Assembly: GCA_002396505.1 (NCBI GenBank)
Contig: DGYA01000121.1
Location: forward strand, 21,489 to 47,483
Source of the DNA: Cyanobacteria bacterium UBA5018
GTDB taxonomy: Bacteria > Cyanobacteriota > Cyanobacteriia > PCC-6307 > Cyanobiaceae
DNA: 25,995 nucleotides
Direction of reading: 5' to 3'
The notes beneath the pieces are model-generated. The model did not search any database. It saw only the letters and a program-made list of their open reading frames with translations, and was not told where the DNA came from. A program made the position numbers and the translations under genes. This document shows, in pieces, positions 1 to 7,338 of the stretch. Position 1 is the first letter of the stretch; every line of letters begins with the position of its first letter.

Positions 1-1758
1 CACGTTGACCACGGCAAGACCACGCTCGTAGACGCGCTGCTTGCCCAGTCGGGCATCTTTCGCGACAACGAGGCGGTGCCCACCTGCGTGATGGACTCCA
101 ACGATTTGGAGCGGGAGCGTGGTATCACCATTCTCTCCAAGAACACCGCCGTAGATTACGAAGGAATTCGTATCAACATTGTTGATACCCCTGGCCACGC
201 CGATTTCGGTGGCGAAGTGGAGCGGGTGCTGGGCATGGTGGATGGCTGTCTGTTGATTGTCGATGCGAACGAAGGCCCGATGCCCCAAACGCGCTTCGTG
301 CTTAAGAAAGCGCTGGAAAAAGGGCTACGCCCCATCGTATTTGTCAATAAGATTGACCGGGCCAGGGTGGATCCCGAGATCGCCGTAGACAAGGTGCTCG
401 ATCTATTCTTAGAGCTGGGAGCAGATGACGATCAGTGCGATTTTACCTACCTATTTGGTAGCGGCATGGCCGGCTATGCCAAGCCGGATATGAAGACTGA
501 AAGCGACAGTATGCGCCCTCTCTTCGATGCCATTCTGCGCCACGTTCCACCGCCGGTAGGCGATCCCCAAAAGCCACTGCAATTACAGGTAACCACACTC
601 GACTACAGCGATTTCTTGGGCCGGATCATGATCGGCCGCATTCATAATGGCAGCATTAAGGCTGGCCAGCCCGCCGCCTTAATTCGCGATGACGGCAAGA
701 TCAAGCGCGGTCGGATCAGCAAACTGCTGGGCTTTAAGGGCCTGCAGCGGGTTGAAATCGAGGAGGCCTCCGCCGGCGATCTAGTGGCCGTATGCGGTTT
801 TGATGAGGTCAATATTGGCGAGACCATCGCCTGCCCCGACAACCCGGAGGCCCTGCCGCTGATCAAGGTGGATGAACCCACCCTGCAAATGACCTTTGTG
901 GTCAACGATTCTCCCTTTGCCGGTAAGGAAGGCAAGTTCGTTACAAGCCGTCAGATTCGTGACCGGCTGCAGAAGGAGCTGCTCACCAATGTGGCCCTGA
1001 GGGTAGAGGACACCGATTCCCCCGATCGTTGGGCTGTCAGTGGCCGCGGTGAACTGCACCTGGGCATCTTGATCGAAACGATGCGCCGCGAAGGCTACGA
1101 GTTTCAGGTCTCCCAGCCCCAGGTGATTTACCGCACCATCAACGGCACCCCCAACGAACCATTCGAAACCCTGGTGCTGGATGTGCCGGAGGAATCAGTG
1201 GGCTCCTGCATTGAAAAGCTCGGCATCCGCAAGGCGGAGATGCAGAACATGGAAAACACCAATGATGGCCGCACCCAGCTGGAATTCATCGTTCCCTCCC
1301 GGGGCTTGATTGGTTTCCGTGGTGAATTCATCCGAGCCACCCGCGGCGAGGGCATAATGAGCCACTCCTTCCTCGATTACCGGGAGATGCAGGGTGACTT
1401 TGATACCCGGCGCAATGGGGTTCTCATTTCCTTTGAAGAAGGTGTAGCCACCTTCTATGCACTAAAAAATGCCGAGGATCGAGGACAATACTTTATTAGC
1501 CCTGGCGTCAAAGTGTATAAGGGCATGATCGTGGGCGAAAACAACCGTCCCCAGGATCTGGAGATCAACGTTTGTAAGACCAAGCAGCTCACCAACATGC
1601 GATCTGCCGGTGCTGAAGAACTAGATACCCTACAGGCTCCCTTGCAAATGACCCTAGAAAGAGCTCTAGAGTATATTGGCCCCGACGAAATGCTCGAGGT
1701 TACACCCGAATCGATTCGGCTCCGCAAATTGCCGGCCAAGAAGGCCGCCAAGCGCTGA
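1..1758 (+). CDS. typA: Ribosome-associated translational GTPase TypA/BipA, 5' end missing
   Basis: TypA/BipA is an EF-G-like GTPase that binds the 70S ribosome and supports assembly and stress adaptation. The reading frame is open from base 1, so the first few codons lie outside the window. Visible GTPase motifs are HVDHGKTT (G1) at the very start, RERGITI (switch I/G2), DTPGH (G3) and NKID (G4). These are followed by the EF-Tu-like beta-barrel domain, the EF-G-like domains and the TypA-specific C-terminal domain with its SRGLIGFRGEF segment. The 585 visible residues fit a family of about 600. The protein ends in a basic KLPAKKAAKR tail. A strong inverted repeat follows the stop codon, so it probably forms its own transcription unit. 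Family assignment is certain; only the start is unseen. Confidence 0.97.
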   Translation, partial: HVDHGKTTLVDALLAQSGIFRDNEAVPTCVMDSNDLERERGITILSKNTAVDYEGIRINIVDTPGHADFGGEVERVLGMVDGCLLIVDANEGPMPQTRFVLKKALEKGLRPIVFVNKIDRARVDPEIAVDKVLDLFLELGADDDQCDFTYLFGSGMAGYAKPDMKTESDSMRPLFDAILRHVPPPVGDPQKPLQLQVTTLDYSDFLGRIMIGRIHNGSIKAGQPAALIRDDGKIKRGRISKLLGFKGLQRVEIEEASAGDLVAVCGFDEVNIGETIACPDNPEALPLIKVDEPTLQMTFVVNDSPFAGKEGKFVTSRQIRDRLQKELLTNVALRVEDTDSPDRWAVSGRGELHLGILIETMRREGYEFQVSQPQVIYRTINGTPNEPFETLVLDVPEESVGSCIEKLGIRKAEMQNMENTNDGRTQLEFIVPSRGLIGFRGEFIRATRGEGIMSHSFLDYREMQGDFDTRRNGVLISFEEGVATFYALKNAEDRGQYFISPGVKVYKGMIVGENNRPQDLEINVCKTKQLTNMRSAGAEELDTLQAPLQMTLERALEYIGPDEMLEVTPESIRLRKLPAKKAAKR

Positions 1759-1769
1759 ATCCTCTGATC

Positions 1770-1805
1770 CTGGCCCTGCACAAGCTTTAGCCTGTACAGG
1801 GCCAG
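1770..1805 (+). terminator. Hairpin after typA
   Basis: Twelve bases after the typA stop, CTGGCCCTG (1770-1778) pairs perfectly with CAGGGCCAG (1797-1805); three more pairs (ACA with TGT) extend the stem after one mismatch. No T-tract follows, so it is a likely transcript 3' end or stabilising hairpin rather than a textbook intrinsic terminator. Confidence 0.55.
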
Positions 1806-1860
1806 CTAACCGATGATCAATAGTTGAGCTCATTCCCCTACTGAGCATCGTTCTGTGCGC

Positions 1861-2020
1861 TGCCCTATCTAGCATTGCCCTACCTAGCACTGCACTACTG
1901 TACGCTACCCTACTGAGTAGGACAGCGAGTACCGTCCAGGTGCATACTTACTTGTTGGGTACTTACCTGCTGAGTACTTACCTGCTGAGTACTTACCTGC
2001 TGAGTACTTGCTTGCCGAGC
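1861..2020. repeat. Degenerate 15-bp tandem array downstream of typA
   Basis: Three perfect copies of ACTTACCTGCTGAGT lie at 1961-1975, 1976-1990 and 1991-2005. Diverged copies flank them at 1946-1960 (ACTTACTTGTTGGGT) and 2006-2020 (ACTTGCTTGCCGAGC). A related block with the same period lies upstream: TGCCCTATCTAGCAT (1861-1875), TGCCCTACCTAGCAC (1876-1890), TGCACTACTGTACGC (1891-1905) and TACCCTACTGAGTAG (1906-1920). The phase slips between about 1936 and 1945. The array is not in a recognisable gene. It is the noncoding member of a set of short-period arrays seen across this window. Confidence 0.85.
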
Positions 2021-2064
2021 GTTGCGCTACTAAGTCCTATGCTGGCGAGGGTTCACTTTAGGGG

Positions 2065-2166
2065 ATCTCGAAAAATGCCGGCTTAGAACCAAGCTAGTGA
2101 CTGAGACCCCTTTGGCGACAGGCGCTACTGGCCCAAGCTGCGCCACCAGAGCCGATTTTTCGAGAT
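2065..2166. other. Long inverted-repeat element, candidate structured RNA
   Basis: ATCTCGAAAAAT (2065-2076) is repeated as its exact reverse complement ATTTTTCGAGAT (2155-2166). The stem continues inward as GCCGGCT (2077-2083) against AGCCG (2150-2154) with a two-base bulge. The roughly 66 nt in between hold smaller self-complementary pieces (GCTT with AAGC near 2081-2094; TGGCG with CGCCA near 2113-2145). The two arms close a region of about 102 nt. It sits upstream of the DUF309 promoter-like TATAAT and could be a small RNA, a terminator-like structure or a mobile-element relic. I recognise no known RNA family in it. Confidence 0.45.
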
Positions 2167-2215
2167 GCGCTTTAGATTATTGCCCCACGGAATATCATTC
2201 CGCCGTACATTATTC

Positions 2216-2221
2216 TATAAT
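2216..2221 (+). promoter_or_regulatory. -10 promoter element upstream of the DUF309 gene
   Basis: A perfect TATAAT lies about 40 bases before the DUF309 start codon. No convincing -35 element is present at 16-19 bp spacing, so this would be a -10-only type of promoter, which occurs in cyanobacteria. It could drive the DUF309 gene and the following lptA operon. Confidence 0.45.
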
Positions 2222-2260
2222 GCCTGTCACATTAGGCTGGAGCAAGTGTGGGGGTAGATC

Positions 2261-2656
2261 GTGCAGGATGAGGAGCTGCAGCTTTTGGCAGATCCGAGGT
2301 TGGCGGAGGCAAAACAGCTGTTCAATGCAGGTGAATGGCATGACTGCCACGACCTGTTTGAGGAGCTATGGCATGAAACCTGTGGTCCAATGCGGCCCGT
2401 ATTGCAGGGAATCCTGCAGGTGGCCGTGGCCCAGCTACATCTGGAGCGGGGCAACGGCCGTGGGGCGATGATCCTGTTTGGCGAGGGGTTGGGGCGGTTG
2501 CAGACCTGCGGCGATCAGGCCCTGGAAATTCCCCTAGAGCCCCTGCGCAGCTGCATCCGCAGCCGGCTCCAGGCCCTGCAGAGTGACCAGTCTCTACAGG
2601 ACCTGCCAATACCTCACCTGGGCCAGGGCCAGGGGGGCGAAGCTGACAATCTGTAA
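2261..2656 (+). CDS. DUF309 domain protein
   Basis: This 131-aa protein matches the DUF309 pattern: F.AGEWHDCHDLFEELWHE near residues 21-38, followed by PVLQGILQVAVAQLHLERGN.RGA near residues 46-69. The family is small, alpha-helical and common in cyanobacteria and plastid-bearing organisms; its biochemical role is unknown to me. The start is a GTG. An in-frame TAG lies two codons upstream, so no longer N-terminus is possible, and a G-rich stretch just before it can act as a weak ribosome-binding site. The C-terminal 25 residues after the conserved part are variable and Gln/Gly-rich. It lies about 40 bp before lptA on the same strand and may be co-transcribed with it. Confidence 0.85.
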   Translation: MQDEELQLLADPRLAEAKQLFNAGEWHDCHDLFEELWHETCGPMRPVLQGILQVAVAQLHLERGNGRGAMILFGEGLGRLQTCGDQALEIPLEPLRSCIRSRLQALQSDQSLQDLPIPHLGQGQGGEADNL

Positions 2657-2689
2657 ATTGCAAACAAATCCCATGGGGGAAGCGAGCGC

Positions 2690-3322
2690 TTGGGCATGAT
2701 GCGATTACTTCTCTATCAATGCGGCGGCTTGGGTTGGCGTCTTAACTCGTCCCGGGCGGCCGCCAGGGTTGTCCTTAGCTGCCTGGGCTTGCTAGTGGGG
2801 CTGGTCACAGCCGTCCAGGCCCAGGGGACTCCCGCCCCGCTTGGGCCCAGCCCAACCCCTGGCCAGGTCACCATAGAGTCGGATTTGCAGCGTGCCGACA
2901 ACAGGACCGGCGTGATCACAGCCACTGGCAACGTGCGCATCGTCTATCCAGAACAGAAAGTGGTGGCCACCGCCCGGCAAGCCCAATACTTCAGCAAAGA
3001 GGGGCGCGTAGTGCTCAGTGGAGACGTGGATGTGGTACAGACCGACGGCCACTCCCTGCGCGCTGAGCGGGTGACCTATGACCTGAATAGCCAGCGGTTG
3101 GTGGCCGAGCCCCCCAGCCATGAGCAGGTATTTAGCAAGGTGCGCCTGCCACCTCGCAAAAATGCTCCAGTTACCGGTTTCCAGTCCACCAGTCCCCTGT
3201 CCACCAGTCCTAAATCCGTAAGTCCCCAATCCAGCGGTCTCAACTCCACTGGGGCTCAATCCAGCGAGGCTCAGCCCACCAACTATTCGAGCCGCTCTCA
3301 AGCCTCCAGTGCCACTCCATGA
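2690..3322 (+). CDS. lptA: LptA/OstA-like periplasmic lipopolysaccharide transport protein with a repeat tail
   Basis: LptA is the periplasmic bridge that carries lipopolysaccharide from the inner-membrane ABC complex to the outer membrane. The N-terminus has a basic stretch and a hydrophobic segment ending in AVQA at about residue 44, a plausible signal peptide. The OstA/LptA beta-jellyroll region follows (about residues 60-140), with ITATGNVRIVYPEQKVVATA and VVLSGDVDVVQTDGHSLRAERVTYD as hallmarks. After about residue 160 the protein becomes a Ser/Thr/Pro/Gln-rich tail made of 5-residue units encoded by a 15-bp array. The start could be TTG 2690, 9 nt after GGGGGA, or ATG 2696. The stop overlaps lptB by 4 bases (ATGA), indicating translational coupling. 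The transport role is inferred from family and context. Confidence 0.88.
   Translation: MGMMRLLLYQCGGLGWRLNSSRAAARVVLSCLGLLVGLVTAVQAQGTPAPLGPSPTPGQVTIESDLQRADNRTGVITATGNVRIVYPEQKVVATARQAQYFSKEGRVVLSGDVDVVQTDGHSLRAERVTYDLNSQRLVAEPPSHEQVFSKVRLPPRKNAPVTGFQSTSPLSTSPKSVSPQSSGLNSTGAQSSEAQPTNYSSRSQASSATP
3173..3307 (+). repeat. 15-bp coding tandem array in the lptA tail
   Basis: Nine consecutive 15-bp units run in frame through the 3' end of lptA. Examples are ACCAGTCCCCTGTCC (3188-3202), ACCAGTCCTAAATCC (3203-3217), GTAAGTCCCCAATCC (3218-3232) and ACTGGGGCTCAATCC (3248-3262). They encode pentapeptides such as TGFQS, TSPLS, TSPKS, VSPQS, SGLNS and TGAQS. The last base pair of most units is kept (TCC or CCC), giving a serine or proline every fifth residue. 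Confidence 0.85.
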
Positions 3323-4047
3323 GTTTGTTGCTGGATCAGGTAACCCTCAGCCTCGGGGGCAGGCAGCTGGTTAACCAAGTGACCCTGGAGCTACATCCAG
3401 GAGAGGTGGTGGGTCTGCTGGGCCCCAACGGTGCCGGCAAGACCACCACCTTCAATTTGGTGACTGGGCTGCTGCGTCCGAATAGGGGTCAGGTGCTGCT
3501 GGATGGCGAAGCTGTTCAAGCCCTGCCGATGCCGATGCGGGCGCGGCGGGGCATTGGCTATCTGCCCCAGGAAGCCAGTGTTTTCCGCCAGCTCAGCGTG
3601 CGTGACAACCTGCGCCTGGCCCTAGAGGTGAGCCAGGCGCCCCGCTGCCTGCGCCAGCAAAGGCTGGATGACTTGATCGAAGAATTTCACCTGGGCCCTT
3701 TTCAGCACCGACGGGGCTACCAGCTTTCCGGTGGGGAACGCCGCCGCTGTGAGGTGGCTCGAGCCCTGGCAGTGGGTGAGGGCGGTCCGCGTTATCTGTT
3801 GTTAGATGAACCCTTTGCCGGTGTAGATCCGATGGCGGTGGCGGATTTACAGGCCCTGATCGGCAGCCTGCGCAGCCGTGGCATGGGGGTGCTGATCACC
3901 GATCACAACGTGCGCGAAACCTTGGCGATCACCGATCGGGCCTACATCCTCACCGAGGGACGCATCTTGGCCGCCGGCAGCTCGGCGGAGGTGGGCGCCG
4001 ATCCATTGGTACGGCGCCACTATCTCGGGGAGGATTTTCAGCTGTGA
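3319..4047 (+). CDS. lptB: Lipopolysaccharide export ATP-binding protein LptB
   Basis: LptB is the cytoplasmic ATPase of the LptB2FG transporter that extracts lipopolysaccharide from the inner membrane. In 242 residues it shows Walker A GPNGAGKT (35-42), a Q-loop in GYLPQE (about 80-85), the ABC signature LSGGE (136-140), Walker B LLLDEP with D163 and E164, and the switch His in ITDHN (H196). The phrase TDHNVRETL is typical of LptB rather than of other ABC ATPases. It overlaps lptA at its 5' end by 4 bases (ATGA) and the permease gene at its 3' end by 4 bases (GTGA), so the three genes are translationally coupled. The identification is secure. Confidence 0.97.
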   Translation: MSLLLDQVTLSLGGRQLVNQVTLELHPGEVVGLLGPNGAGKTTTFNLVTGLLRPNRGQVLLDGEAVQALPMPMRARRGIGYLPQEASVFRQLSVRDNLRLALEVSQAPRCLRQQRLDDLIEEFHLGPFQHRRGYQLSGGERRRCEVARALAVGEGGPRYLLLDEPFAGVDPMAVADLQALIGSLRSRGMGVLITDHNVRETLAITDRAYILTEGRILAAGSSAEVGADPLVRRHYLGEDFQL

Positions 4048-5246
4048 GTGGAGGGATGAGTGGGGGGCAGTCCAGCCTGCGGCCCCTGCTGAGGCCATTG
4101 CTCGGTCCCTGGCGGCGACTGCCCCTGCTCGATCGCTGGCTGCTGGGGGAGCTGATCGCGCCGCTGCTGTTCGGCATCGCCGCCTTTACCGCGGTCTCCC
4201 TGTCGGTAGGAGTGGTTTTCGAACTGGTGCGCCGGGTGGCCGAATCGGGGCTGCCTGTGTGGATAGCCCTGCAGGTGCTGGGCTATCGCCTGCCCAGTTT
4301 TCTGGTGCTTTCCTTTCCGATGGCCACCCTGATGGCCACCCTGCTGGCCTACAGCCGCCTATCCAGCGGCAGTGAACTGACGGCATTGCGAAGTATTGGC
4401 GTCAGCACCCGTCGCATGGTGGCCCCCGCCCTGGCCATGGCCCTAGTGATGAGTGCGCTGACATTTGTCTTTAATGATCAAATTGTGCCCAAGGCGAATC
4501 GAGAAGCCACGATCAGTTTTGATCGGGGATTGGGTCGCGCCGTTACTGCCGCCAATGGGGAGCATGTTCTGTATCCAACCTATGGAGAGATACAGCAGCC
4601 CGATGGCAGCGTTGAAAAAGGGCTGAGTCAGCTATTCTATGCCCACAAGTTTTACAATGGCGAGATGAAAGATGTGACGGTGCTGGATTTTTCCCGTACC
4701 GGTCAACGCCAGATGTTGCAGGCCAATAGGGCTCGCTGGAACGACAGAGAGGGCATGTGGGAATTTCTTGATGGTCGCATTACCAGTGTCGAGATCGGCA
4801 GCAGCGCCCTCACCACCAGCGCCCGCTTCGATCGCTACCTCTATCCGATGAGCCGCAACCCGATTCGGATCGCCGAGCTGCCCACCGACGCCAGCGTGAT
4901 GACAGTGGCAGAAGCCCGTCGGGCCGAGCGGCTGCTGCGGGAGGCTGGCAACCAACTCGAATCCAGGCGCCTGAGGGTGCGGATCCAGGAAAAGTTCGCC
5001 TTTCCGGCCATCTGTCTGGTGTTCGGGCTGATTGGTAGCAGCCTGGGGGTGAGGCCCCATGTGCGCACCAGCCGCAGCCAGGGCTTTGGCATCAGTGTGT
5101 TGCTGATCTTTGGCTACTACTTGATGTCGTTTATCTTCAGCTCCCTGGGCATCAAGGGAGCCCTGCTGCCGATCGGGGCCGCCTGGCTACCAGTTTTGAT
5201 CGGCCTTGGTGGCGGTCTGTGGCTGCTGCGCCAAGCCAGCCGCTGA
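4044..5246 (+). CDS. LptF/LptG-family permease (YjgP/YjgQ)
   Basis: A 400-aa inner-membrane protein of the YjgP/YjgQ family, the transmembrane partner of LptB. It has the family layout: membrane segments near residues 33-60, 70-105 and 128-150 (the last ending FNDQIVP). A periplasmic beta-rich domain follows (about 155-300, including LQANRARWND and GMWEFLDGRI). Three C-terminal helices come next (FAFPAICLVFGLIGSSLGV, GFGISVLLIFGYYLMSFIFS and LPIGAAWLPVLIGLGGGLWLL). Gram-negative enterics use an LptF plus LptG pair, whereas cyanobacteria commonly carry one such gene; no second copy is in this window, so I leave the symbol open. The start is GTG 4044 overlapping lptB, or ATG 4056. Confidence 0.92.
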   Translation: MSGGMSGGQSSLRPLLRPLLGPWRRLPLLDRWLLGELIAPLLFGIAAFTAVSLSVGVVFELVRRVAESGLPVWIALQVLGYRLPSFLVLSFPMATLMATLLAYSRLSSGSELTALRSIGVSTRRMVAPALAMALVMSALTFVFNDQIVPKANREATISFDRGLGRAVTAANGEHVLYPTYGEIQQPDGSVEKGLSQLFYAHKFYNGEMKDVTVLDFSRTGQRQMLQANRARWNDREGMWEFLDGRITSVEIGSSALTTSARFDRYLYPMSRNPIRIAELPTDASVMTVAEARRAERLLREAGNQLESRRLRVRIQEKFAFPAICLVFGLIGSSLGVRPHVRTSRSQGFGISVLLIFGYYLMSFIFSSLGIKGALLPIGAAWLPVLIGLGGGLWLLRQASR

Positions 5247-5295
5247 AATTTGGCTCACAGGGCAGACTGGGGGAACTATTTCTCAATTGCTGCTG

Positions 5296-6237
5296 ATGCT
5301 GGGGCTGCCGCTCTCTGACGACCCGGTGATCGCCCTGGGCTTGTTGGCTTTTGCCCTGCTGCTGCTGGTGCTGCCCATCTCCTTCTGGGCGGTCAGTGGC
5401 GGCCGTTCCAGTGGCCTGGTGCGGCTGCTGGTGGCGGCAGCCAACCTGGCCCTCACCGCCCAATTGGTGCTGCGCTGGTGGGATGCGGGCCACTTTCCGA
5501 TCAGCAATCTGTATGAATCGCTCTGCTTCCTGGCCTGGGGCTGCACCCTCACCCAGTTGCTGGTGGAGCGCAGCTGGAGCTCGCCCCTGGTGCCGGCAGC
5601 CGCTACGCCGATGGCCTTGGGCTGTGTGGCCTTCGCCAGCTTCGCGCTGCCCGATCGACTGCAGGAGGCCTCTCCCCTGGTGCCCGCCCTGCGCTCCAGC
5701 TGGCTGGTAATGCACGTAAGCGTGATCATGATCAGCTATGCAGCCCTGTTGGTGGGCTCGCTTCTGTCTGTAGCGGTGCTGTTCACAGACCGGGGCAATG
5801 AATTGCAACTGCGCAGCAATTCGATCGGCAGCGGTTCCTTTCGCCAAGCCCGCCTGGCCCTGGATGGTCCGCAAGTGGAGGCAGGCCAGTTCAAATTGAG
5901 CAGCGAAAGCATCGGCATCGCCGAGACGCTCGATTCACTCAGTTACCGCACGATCACCGTTGGCTTTTTGCTGCTATCGGTGGGATTGGTAAGCGGTGCC
6001 GTGTGGGCCAACGAGGCTTGGGGCAGCTGGTGGAGCTGGGATCCCAAGGAAACCTGGGCTCTGATCTGCTGGCTGGTCTATGCCGCCTACTTGCATACTC
6101 GCTTGATTCGCGGCTGGCAGGGCCGCAAACCGGCCATCGTGGCCAGCGCCGGCCTGGTGGTGATCGCTGTTTGCTACATCGGCGTTAATTTACTAGGAAT
6201 TGGGCTGCATAGCTACGGCTGGTTTTTCTCCGACTGA
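5296..6237 (+). CDS. ccsA: System II cytochrome c biogenesis protein CcsA
   Basis: CcsA (plastid ycf5/ResC type; some databases name this family CcsB) works with a ResB-like protein to deliver and attach haem to apocytochromes c on the lumenal side, as needed for cytochromes f and c6. The WWD domain is intact as WGSWWSWDPKETW. Likely haem-ligand histidines are in LVMHVSVIMISYA, YLHTRL and GIGLHSYGWF. Six to eight hydrophobic segments are visible. The frame is open from 5206, inside the permease gene, but I favour ATG 5296 because MLGLPLSDDPVIALGLLAFALLL matches the expected N-terminus. A GGGGGA lies about 22 nt upstream, and TTG 5287 is an alternative. The gene follows the lpt operon by about 50 bp. 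Confidence 0.93.
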   Translation: MLGLPLSDDPVIALGLLAFALLLLVLPISFWAVSGGRSSGLVRLLVAAANLALTAQLVLRWWDAGHFPISNLYESLCFLAWGCTLTQLLVERSWSSPLVPAAATPMALGCVAFASFALPDRLQEASPLVPALRSSWLVMHVSVIMISYAALLVGSLLSVAVLFTDRGNELQLRSNSIGSGSFRQARLALDGPQVEAGQFKLSSESIGIAETLDSLSYRTITVGFLLLSVGLVSGAVWANEAWGSWWSWDPKETWALICWLVYAAYLHTRLIRGWQGRKPAIVASAGLVVIAVCYIGVNLLGIGLHSYGWFFSD

Positions 6238-6293
6238 GCATATTTATTGCCGCAGCCTGCACATTGCCCTTCCAAGCGGGCGATCTGCGCAAT

Positions 6294-6350
6294 CAAAAAA
6301 ACTTTACAAAAAACCCCTGGACCGTCAGCGCGAAGCTGGCGTTGCAGGGG
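6294..6350 (-). terminator. Rho-independent terminator of rpe
   Basis: Read on the minus strand, CCCCTG (from 6350) pairs with CAGGGG (to 6314). The inner stem CGCCAGC/GCTGACG has one wobble and a TTCG-type loop, and a T-rich run (TTTTTTGT) follows directly. This is a textbook intrinsic terminator for the leftward rpe gene. The hairpin alone may also help end the rightward ccsA transcript. Confidence 0.85.
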
Positions 6351-6431
6351 CTTGGGATTCTCTAGGGGCTGGTGGCAGTAGCTGCTGGGCCCCCATGGCT
6401 GTTGGCCGCTGAGGGCTGGGTTGGTGGGGCT

Positions 6432-6485
6432 AGGGGTCTCTGGGCCCGTTAGGGGTCTCTGGGCCCGTGAGGTCTATGGGCCCAG
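6432..6485. repeat. 19-bp tandem repeat beside rpe
   Basis: AGGGGTCTCTGGGCCCGTT (6432-6450) and AGGGGTCTCTGGGCCCGTG (6451-6469) are adjacent near-identical copies, followed by a shortened, diverged copy containing AGGTCTATGGGCCCAGG (6470-6486). Each copy carries the palindrome GGGCCC. The array ends a few bases from the rpe stop codon and, being on the terminator side, belongs to its 3' untranslated region. Confidence 0.8.
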
Positions 6486-6491
6486 GCGAGA

Positions 6492-7163
6492 TCAGGCTGG
6501 TCGCTTGCTGTTGCGAATGCCGGTTATGGCGTCGGCGTAGTCGGGTTGGTTGAACACCCCGGAGCCACTAACGATGGCATTGGCACCGGCTTCGATCACC
6601 TTCCAAGCGTTCTCGGCCTTGATGCCACCGTCCACTTCGATCCAGGGATCGAGACCCTTTTCGTCGCACATGCGGCGCAGATCGCGAATCTTTTGCACCT
6701 GGCTCTCAATGAAGCTCTGGCCACCGAAACCGGGGTTGACGCTCATGATCAGCACCAGGTCGCAGAGCTCCAGGCAGTACTCCAGGCTGTCCAGGGGGGT
6801 GCCGGGGTTGAGCACGGCACCGGCCAACTTGCCGAGATCCTTGATCTGACCGAGGTTTCGGTGCAGGTGAGGACAGGCTTCCACCTGCACGGAAATGATG
6901 TCGGCGCCGGCCTTGGCGAATTCCGGCACATATTTTTCGGGCTCCACGATCATCAGGTGAACGTCGAGAGTCTTTGCGGTGACCGGGCGCAGGGCCTGCA
7001 CGATCAGGGGGCCGATGGTGATATTGGGCACAAAGCGCCCGTCCATCACATCGACATGGATCCAGTCGGCGCCGGCTTCATCCACAGCGCGCACATCCTC
7101 ACCAAGGCGTGAGAAGTCTGCGGAAAGAATCGATGGCGAGACCACCAGCTGCTTGCTGCCCAT
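6492..7163 (-). CDS. rpe: Ribulose-phosphate 3-epimerase
   Basis: The enzyme interconverts ribulose 5-phosphate and xylulose 5-phosphate in the Calvin cycle and the pentose phosphate pathway. The 223-aa TIM barrel has all the metal and catalytic positions: H36 and D38 in IHVDVMDG, H69 in DVHLMI, and D178 in IEVDGGI. It also has the phosphate-gripping segments MSVNPGFGGQSF and VSGSGVF. Starting at ATG 7163, a GGAG lies a few bases upstream. It is divergent from glpX, another Calvin-cycle gene, with about 175 bp between the two starts that must hold both promoters. A strong terminator follows. Confidence 0.97.
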   Translation of the reverse strand: MGSKQLVVSPSILSADFSRLGEDVRAVDEAGADWIHVDVMDGRFVPNITIGPLIVQALRPVTAKTLDVHLMIVEPEKYVPEFAKAGADIISVQVEACPHLHRNLGQIKDLGKLAGAVLNPGTPLDSLEYCLELCDLVLIMSVNPGFGGQSFIESQVQKIRDLRRMCDEKGLDPWIEVDGGIKAENAWKVIEAGANAIVSGSGVFNQPDYADAITGIRNSKRPA

Positions 7164-7338
7164 GGACTCCAGAAAGGCGAGGGATGGCCGGGATCCTACG
7201 GATAGGCCCGGGATGGCACTGATACAGTTGCGCGTGCTTCGGTGGTGAAAGGTCCTGCGGCGCTTGCCCCCTAGCCCGCTTACTACCTCTTATTGCCACT
7301 CCAGCGAAGCGCCATCTTCTTCTCCCTGCCGGATCACT

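Noticed and set aside
1861..2020. 15-bp array as a CRISPR
   Set aside because: Units abut with no unique spacers, are too short and degenerate, and no cas gene is in the window.
2193..2198. -35 box for the DUF309 promoter
   Set aside because: The hexamer TATCAT at the right spacing is a poor match; TTGCCC at 2180-2185 is too far upstream (about 30 bp) to pair with the -10 element.
2097..2471. 124-codon open frame upstream of and into the DUF309 gene
   Set aside because: It overlaps the DUF309 gene in another frame, its composition is Cys/Arg/Trp-rich and not protein-like, and it runs through the inverted-repeat element.
5206..5295. N-terminal extension of ccsA into the LptF/G-like gene
   Set aside because: The added residues are Cys-rich and unlike the family, being a different frame of the permease gene; ATG 5296 fits the family.
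5152..5874. 240-codon Gln/Arg/His-rich frame on the minus strand opposite ccsA
   Set aside because: It is the antisense shadow of a GC-rich coding region; composition and position are those of a reverse-frame artefact.
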